Part shown: in pieces, positions 60,119 through 63,378 of the stretch
How the letters are laid out: every line of letters starts with the position of its first letter
How positions within the stretch are numbered: the first letter of the stretch is position 1
From: JBMNPT01 sp050943735
GTDB lineage: Bacteria; Bacillota; Clostridia; Oscillospirales; RGIG577
DNA length: 63,378 nucleotides
Reading direction: 5' to 3'
NCBI GenBank assembly: GCA_050943735.1
Contig: JBMNPT010000011.1
Coordinates: forward strand, 1-63,378
The notes under the pieces: model-generated
Databases searched by the model: none
Told to the model about the DNA's origin: nothing
What the model saw: only the letters and a program-made list of their open reading frames with translations
Program-made: the position numbers and the translations under genes

Positions 60119-61393
60119 ATGAGAAGCAACAAAATCATTCAGGTGGGAGAACGGGTTCCCGGGTCCATGCTGCTGCCCCTCAGCGTTCAGCATATGTTCG
60201 CCATGTTCGGCGCCTCGGTTCTGGTACCCACCATCTTCCAAATCAATCCGGCCATTGTCCTCTTTATGAACGGTGTGGGTACACTGCTCTTCATCGCCAT
60301 CACCAAGGGACGGGCGCCCGCCTATCTGGGGTCCAGTTTTGCCTTCCTAGCACCTGCCGGCATTGTCATCAGCTCCTGGGGCTATGAGTATGCTCTTGGG
60401 TCTTTTGTAGCGGTGGGTTTTTGCGGTTGCCTATTGGCCGCCGCAGTCTATCGGTTCGGTACAGACTGGATTGAAGTGGTGCTGCCTCCTGCTGCCATGG
60501 GACCGGTGGTGGCGCTCATCGGGCTGGAACTGTCCGGCAGCGCTGCCAACACCGCAGGCCTTTTGGCTGAAACCATTGATCCCCGCAATGTGATCGTATT
60601 TCTGGTGACCATTGGCGTGGCGGTGCTGGGAAATATTCTTTTCCGTGGCTTCCTGGCGGTGATTCCCATTCTCATTTCCATTCTGGCTGGCTATGTGGCG
60701 GCCATCGCGGTGGATCTGGTTTCCTTCCAGGCGGTGCTGGATGCCCCCTGGTTTGCGCTGCCCAATTTCATGCTGCCCAAATTCAAGATGGAAGCCATCA
60801 TCATTGTGCTGCCGGTGCTGCTGGTGATTACCTCTGAGCACATTGGGCACCAGATTGTCACCGGAAAAATCATTGGACGAGATTTGCTCAAAGACCCCGG
60901 CCTGCACCGCAGCCTGTTTGCGGACAACTTTTCCACCATGCTGTCCGGCTGCATTGGCAGCGTGCCCACCACCACCTATGGCGAAAACATTGGCGTCATG
61001 GCGGTGACCAAGGTATACAGCGTGTATGTGATTGGCGGTGCTGCGGTGCTCTCCATTCTCTGTTCTTTTGTGGGCAAGCTGGCCGCTCTCATTGACACCA
61101 TTCCCGACCCGGTGATCGGAGGCATTTCCTTCCTGCTCTATGGCATGATCGGTGCTTCGGGTATCCGGGTGCTGGTGGACGCCAAGGTGAATTACGGCCG
61201 CAACCGCAATCTCATCCTTACCTCTGTGATTTTTGTCACCGGTCTGTCCGGCGTGGCGGTGACCCTGGGCAACATTCAGCTGACCGGTATGGTGTTGGCC
61301 TGCGTGGTGGGCATGGCCATGAGTCTGATCTTCTATCTGTTCGATCGGCTGGGAATCAGCAATGACCGGGAAGAGCCTGACCGAATGGAGTGA
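60119..61393 (+). CDS. uraA: Uracil permease (NCS2/UraA family)
   Basis: A 424-residue membrane protein with 12-14 hydrophobic helices. Family motifs: LPLSVQHMFAMFGASVLVP at the start, TSEHIGHQIVTG with the substrate-site Glu, and PTTTYGENIGVMAVTKVYS. It imports uracil by proton symport for upp. AAAAAGGAG lies 8 bases before ATG 60119. TfoX-like gene follows after 6 bases. Confidence 0.95.
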   Translation: MRSNKIIQVGERVPGSMLLPLSVQHMFAMFGASVLVPTIFQINPAIVLFMNGVGTLLFIAITKGRAPAYLGSSFAFLAPAGIVISSWGYEYALGSFVAVGFCGCLLAAAVYRFGTDWIEVVLPPAAMGPVVALIGLELSGSAANTAGLLAETIDPRNVIVFLVTIGVAVLGNILFRGFLAVIPILISILAGYVAAIAVDLVSFQAVLDAPWFALPNFMLPKFKMEAIIIVLPVLLVITSEHIGHQIVTGKIIGRDLLKDPGLHRSLFADNFSTMLSGCIGSVPTTTYGENIGVMAVTKVYSVYVIGGAAVLSILCSFVGKLAALIDTIPDPVIGGISFLLYGMIGASGIRVLVDAKVNYGRNRNLILTSVIFVTGLSGVAVTLGNIQLTGMVLACVVGMAMSLIFYLFDRLGISNDREEPDRME

Positions 61394-61399
61394 TGAAAC

Positions 61400-61735
61400 A
61401 TGTCTTCTTCGCTGGAATTTGTGCAGTATGTGGCGGAACAGCTGAGCCAGGCCGGAGAGATTACCTGGCGCCGCATGTTTGGAGAATATGGCCTGTACTG
61501 TGATGGGATCTTTTTCGGCACAGTAGAGGACAATGGACTGTATGTGAAAATCACACCGGCAGGGGAGGAGCTTCTAGGCCATCCGGAAGTGGCTTCTCCC
61601 CATGAAGGAGCAAAGTTTTACGCGGTGGAGGAGCTGGAGGATCGGGTGTTTCTGGGCAAACTGATTCGGGCCACCTGCGCCCAATTGCCGCCGCCCAAAC
61701 CCCGGCGAGCAAAAGGGACAGGAGGACGGCCATGA
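61400..61735 (+). CDS. TfoX/Sxy N-terminal domain protein
   Basis: A 111-residue protein with the TfoX-N pattern: ITWRRMFGEYGLYCDGIFFGTVEDN and LYVKITPAG. Full-length TfoX/Sxy proteins activate competence genes in Proteobacteria; short TfoX-N proteins in Firmicutes have no known role. Its C-terminus is basic (KPRRAKGTGG). It overlaps the next gene by 4 bases (ATGA). Confidence 0.85.
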   Translation: MSSSLEFVQYVAEQLSQAGEITWRRMFGEYGLYCDGIFFGTVEDNGLYVKITPAGEELLGHPEVASPHEGAKFYAVEELEDRVFLGKLIRATCAQLPPPKPRRAKGTGGRP

Positions 61736-62358
61736 GAGAGATCGATCCCGGCAGTACCAAACGGGCGGAGGCCTTTGCCCTGTGGATGAAGGCACCCATG
61801 CCCATGGTCACGTTTTTTCACACCTTGGATGTGACGAGGCTGGTGCGCATGAGCCAAAAACACAGGCTCAAATTCAACGCGCTGTTGTGCTGGTGCATTG
61901 GCAGGGCGGCGGCTGGGATGGAGGAATTTTACCGGCTTCCAGTGGGTGACCGGCTGATGGAGTATGATGCTTTGGCAGTCAATGTGGTGGTAGCCACCAA
62001 ACAGGAGGGCATCAGTACTTGTGATGTGGCCCTTTGTGATGACTTCGGGGAATTTTACCGGGAGTATCTGGAGCGAACCCGTCAGGTGCAGGAAACGGGA
62101 CGGCCATACAGTGTGGGGGAGGAGTATATGGTGATCGGCACCTCTGCTTTGCCCCAGTGTGAGCTGGATGGCGCGGTGAATCTGTACGCGGGTATGTACA
62201 ACAATCCCTTTCTGATTTGGGGAAAGTACCGGAAAAGTTGGTGGAAAGCCCAGCTGCCCATCTCCTTTCAGTTTCATCACACCCAGATGGATGGGATGCC
62301 TGCAGCGCGTTTTCTGACGCGGCTACAGAAGGAGATTGATACATTTTCCTTGCCATAA
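61732..62358 (+). CDS. Chloramphenicol acetyltransferase-like protein
   Basis: A 208-residue CAT-fold protein. The catalytic motif HHTQMDG (H-H-x3-D-G) is present near residue 180, and GTSALPQCELDG occupies the region of the second acetyl-CoA/substrate site. It is slightly shorter than classical CAT (about 215-220). Many chromosomal CAT-like proteins do not confer resistance, so substrate is unknown. Coupled to the TfoX-like gene. Confidence 0.82.
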   Translation: MREIDPGSTKRAEAFALWMKAPMPMVTFFHTLDVTRLVRMSQKHRLKFNALLCWCIGRAAAGMEEFYRLPVGDRLMEYDALAVNVVVATKQEGISTCDVALCDDFGEFYREYLERTRQVQETGRPYSVGEEYMVIGTSALPQCELDGAVNLYAGMYNNPFLIWGKYRKSWWKAQLPISFQFHHTQMDGMPAARFLTRLQKEIDTFSLP

Positions 62359-62365
62359 ACAGAAA

Positions 62366-62398
62366 AAAACAGGGAGCGGAAATTCCGCTCCCTGTTTT
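62366..62398. terminator. Bidirectional terminator between CAT-like and transketolase genes
   Basis: AAAACAGGGAGCGGAA pairs with TTCCGCTCCCTGTTTT. Confidence 0.93.
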
Positions 62399-62416
62399 GC
62401 TTTGCAAAGAGAATTT

Positions 62417-63349
62417 TTATTTGTTGGCAATGGCCTTCTTCACAGCTGCCGCGATGGCGTCGGCATCCATGCCATACTTGGCCAGCAGGGCGTTGTAGGC
62501 GCCGGTCTCTGCATGAGTATCCTGCAGACCGATCATCTCTACCGGTACGCCTGCGCCGTTCTTCACCAGCACTTCTGCCACTGCGCTGCCCAGACCACCA
62601 TACACGTTGTGCTCCTCTGCGGTCACAATCGCTCCGGTCTTGGCGGCTTCCAGTACCGCTTCCGCATCGATGGGCTTGATGGTGAACATATCTACCACCT
62701 TCACCTTGATGCCTTCCGCTGCCAGCTTCTCTGCTGCTTCCATAGCCTTGGACACCATGATGCCGCAGGCAATGATAGCTGCGTCGCTGCCTTCCTTCAC
62801 CGTCAGAGCCTTGCCAATCTCAAACTTGGTGTCGGCGGTGTAGGTGTCGGGGGTCGCGTCTCTGGACAGTCTGATGTACATCGGGCCTTCGGTGTCGATG
62901 GCGGTCTTTACCATCCAGTCGGTCATGGCTGCGTCAGATGCTACCATAACGGTCACACCAGGCAGAGCCCGCATGATGGCTACGTCTTCGATGGCGTGGT
63001 GGGTGGGGCCGTCATAAGCGTCGGACAGGCCGCCGTAGGCGCCCATCAGCTTGATGTTCAGCTTGGAATAGCTCATCAGCGCTCTGGCTCCCAGTGCGCC
63101 AATGGTGCTCAGAAATACTGCAAAAGTATTTACAAAGGGAACCTTGCCTGCCTTGGCAAAGCCGCCTGCCATACCTACCATTGCGTATTCCGCGATGCCG
63201 CAGTTGAAGAACCGGTCCGGGCACTCATTGCCGAACACTGCCGATTTGGTGGAGCAGGATACGTCCGCGTCCAGCACAACCACCTTGTCATTTTCCTTGC
63301 CGTATTTCAGCAGGGAATCTCCGTATACGTCTCTGATTGCCTTTGCCAT
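62417..63349 (-). CDS. Transketolase, C-terminal subunit
   Basis: A 310-residue protein with the pyrimidine-binding and C-terminal domains of transketolase. Visible are NCGIAEYAMVGMAGG with the cofactor-contacting Glu, YGGLSDAYDGPTHHAIED, and EEHNVYGGLGSAVAEVL. Split transketolases work as alpha2beta2 with a separate N-terminal subunit. Its ATG overlaps the stop of that subunit by 1 base (TAATG). Substrate class is the pentose phosphate pathway or a related ketose phosphate. Confidence 0.93.
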   Translation of the reverse strand: MAKAIRDVYGDSLLKYGKENDKVVVLDADVSCSTKSAVFGNECPDRFFNCGIAEYAMVGMAGGFAKAGKVPFVNTFAVFLSTIGALGARALMSYSKLNIKLMGAYGGLSDAYDGPTHHAIEDVAIMRALPGVTVMVASDAAMTDWMVKTAIDTEGPMYIRLSRDATPDTYTADTKFEIGKALTVKEGSDAAIIACGIMVSKAMEAAEKLAAEGIKVKVVDMFTIKPIDAEAVLEAAKTGAIVTAEEHNVYGGLGSAVAEVLVKNGAGVPVEMIGLQDTHAETGAYNALLAKYGMDADAIAAAVKKAIANK

Positions 63350-63378
63350 TACTTAGCACCTCCCAATTCTTCCATAGC
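63349..63378 (-). CDS. Transketolase, N-terminal subunit (only last codons visible)
   Basis: On the minus strand the last nine codons (AMEELGGAK) and a TAA stop are seen at the window edge, running directly into the C-terminal subunit. Identity rests on the standard N-then-C order of split transketolases. Confidence 0.6.
   Translation of the reverse strand, partial: AMEELGGAK

Overview
The window looks like a chromosomal segment of a spore-forming anaerobe of the class Clostridia, most likely an Oscillospirales-type gut bacterium. Five sporulation genes are present (spoIIE, spoIIR, spoIID, a spoIIQ-type LytM gene and spoIIID). Anaerobic markers include an indolepyruvate:ferredoxin oxidoreductase, a DUF362 ferredoxin protein and formate-THF ligase. 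The rest is Gram-positive in style: a T-box on hisS-aspS, a Bacillus-like ARG box, a clostridial LexA and TRTG extended -10 promoters. The DNA is GC-rich by eye, with AT-rich intergenic regions. I see no prophage, insertion sequence, CRISPR array or rRNA.

Layout. 1-3.3 kb: end of a U32 peptidase, DUF4321, maf, an orphan minD and mgsA. 3.3-6.7 kb: T-box leader with hisS-aspS. 6.8-11.5 kb: a four-gene Gld-like ABC system. 11.9-14.2 kb: spoIIE. 14.3-14.7 kb: a three-tRNA operon (Met, Glu, Glu) on the minus strand. 14.8-22.6 kb: a PFL/ACT pair on minus, then PHP phosphatase, Lrp, aminotransferase, DUF362, ispE and spoIIR on plus. 22.8-26.8 kb: fhs-tsaE-tsaB-rpiB-upp. 26.9-28.4 kb: DUF4177, an SLH-like secreted protein and lexA on minus. 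28.4-29.1 kb: a large non-coding region with a candidate structured RNA. 29.1-34.5 kb: a two-component system, pfk, a transglutaminase-like protein and cdd. 34.6-42.7 kb: argGHCJBDF behind an ArgR operator. 42.8-45.2 kb: iorAB. 45.2-49.6 kb: citrate synthase (minus), spoIID-spoIIQ, ogt and a broken XRE gene.

49.7-59.7 kb is the accessory part and the most interesting. On minus are a GntR regulator and a GlpA-like/GlpB-like/DUF1667 redox trio. Divergent from it on plus is a SorC regulator followed by dhaL-dhaK-lsrF-like aldolase-VOC protein. Then on minus come a uroporphyrinogen-decarboxylase-family methyltransferase and its GntR. The SorC/Dha/LsrF/VOC set has the same logic as the Lsr autoinducer-2 degradation pathway (SorC-type repressor, kinase, isomerase, thiolase), but with a dihydroxyacetone-type kinase in place of LsrK and a VOC protein in place of LsrG. 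Matching inverted repeats lie in the promoters of each regulator's likely targets. 59.7-63.4 kb: spoIIID, uraA, a TfoX-like gene, a CAT-like acetyltransferase and a split transketolase that runs off the window end.

All function calls are from reading motifs and family resemblance. No database search was run.
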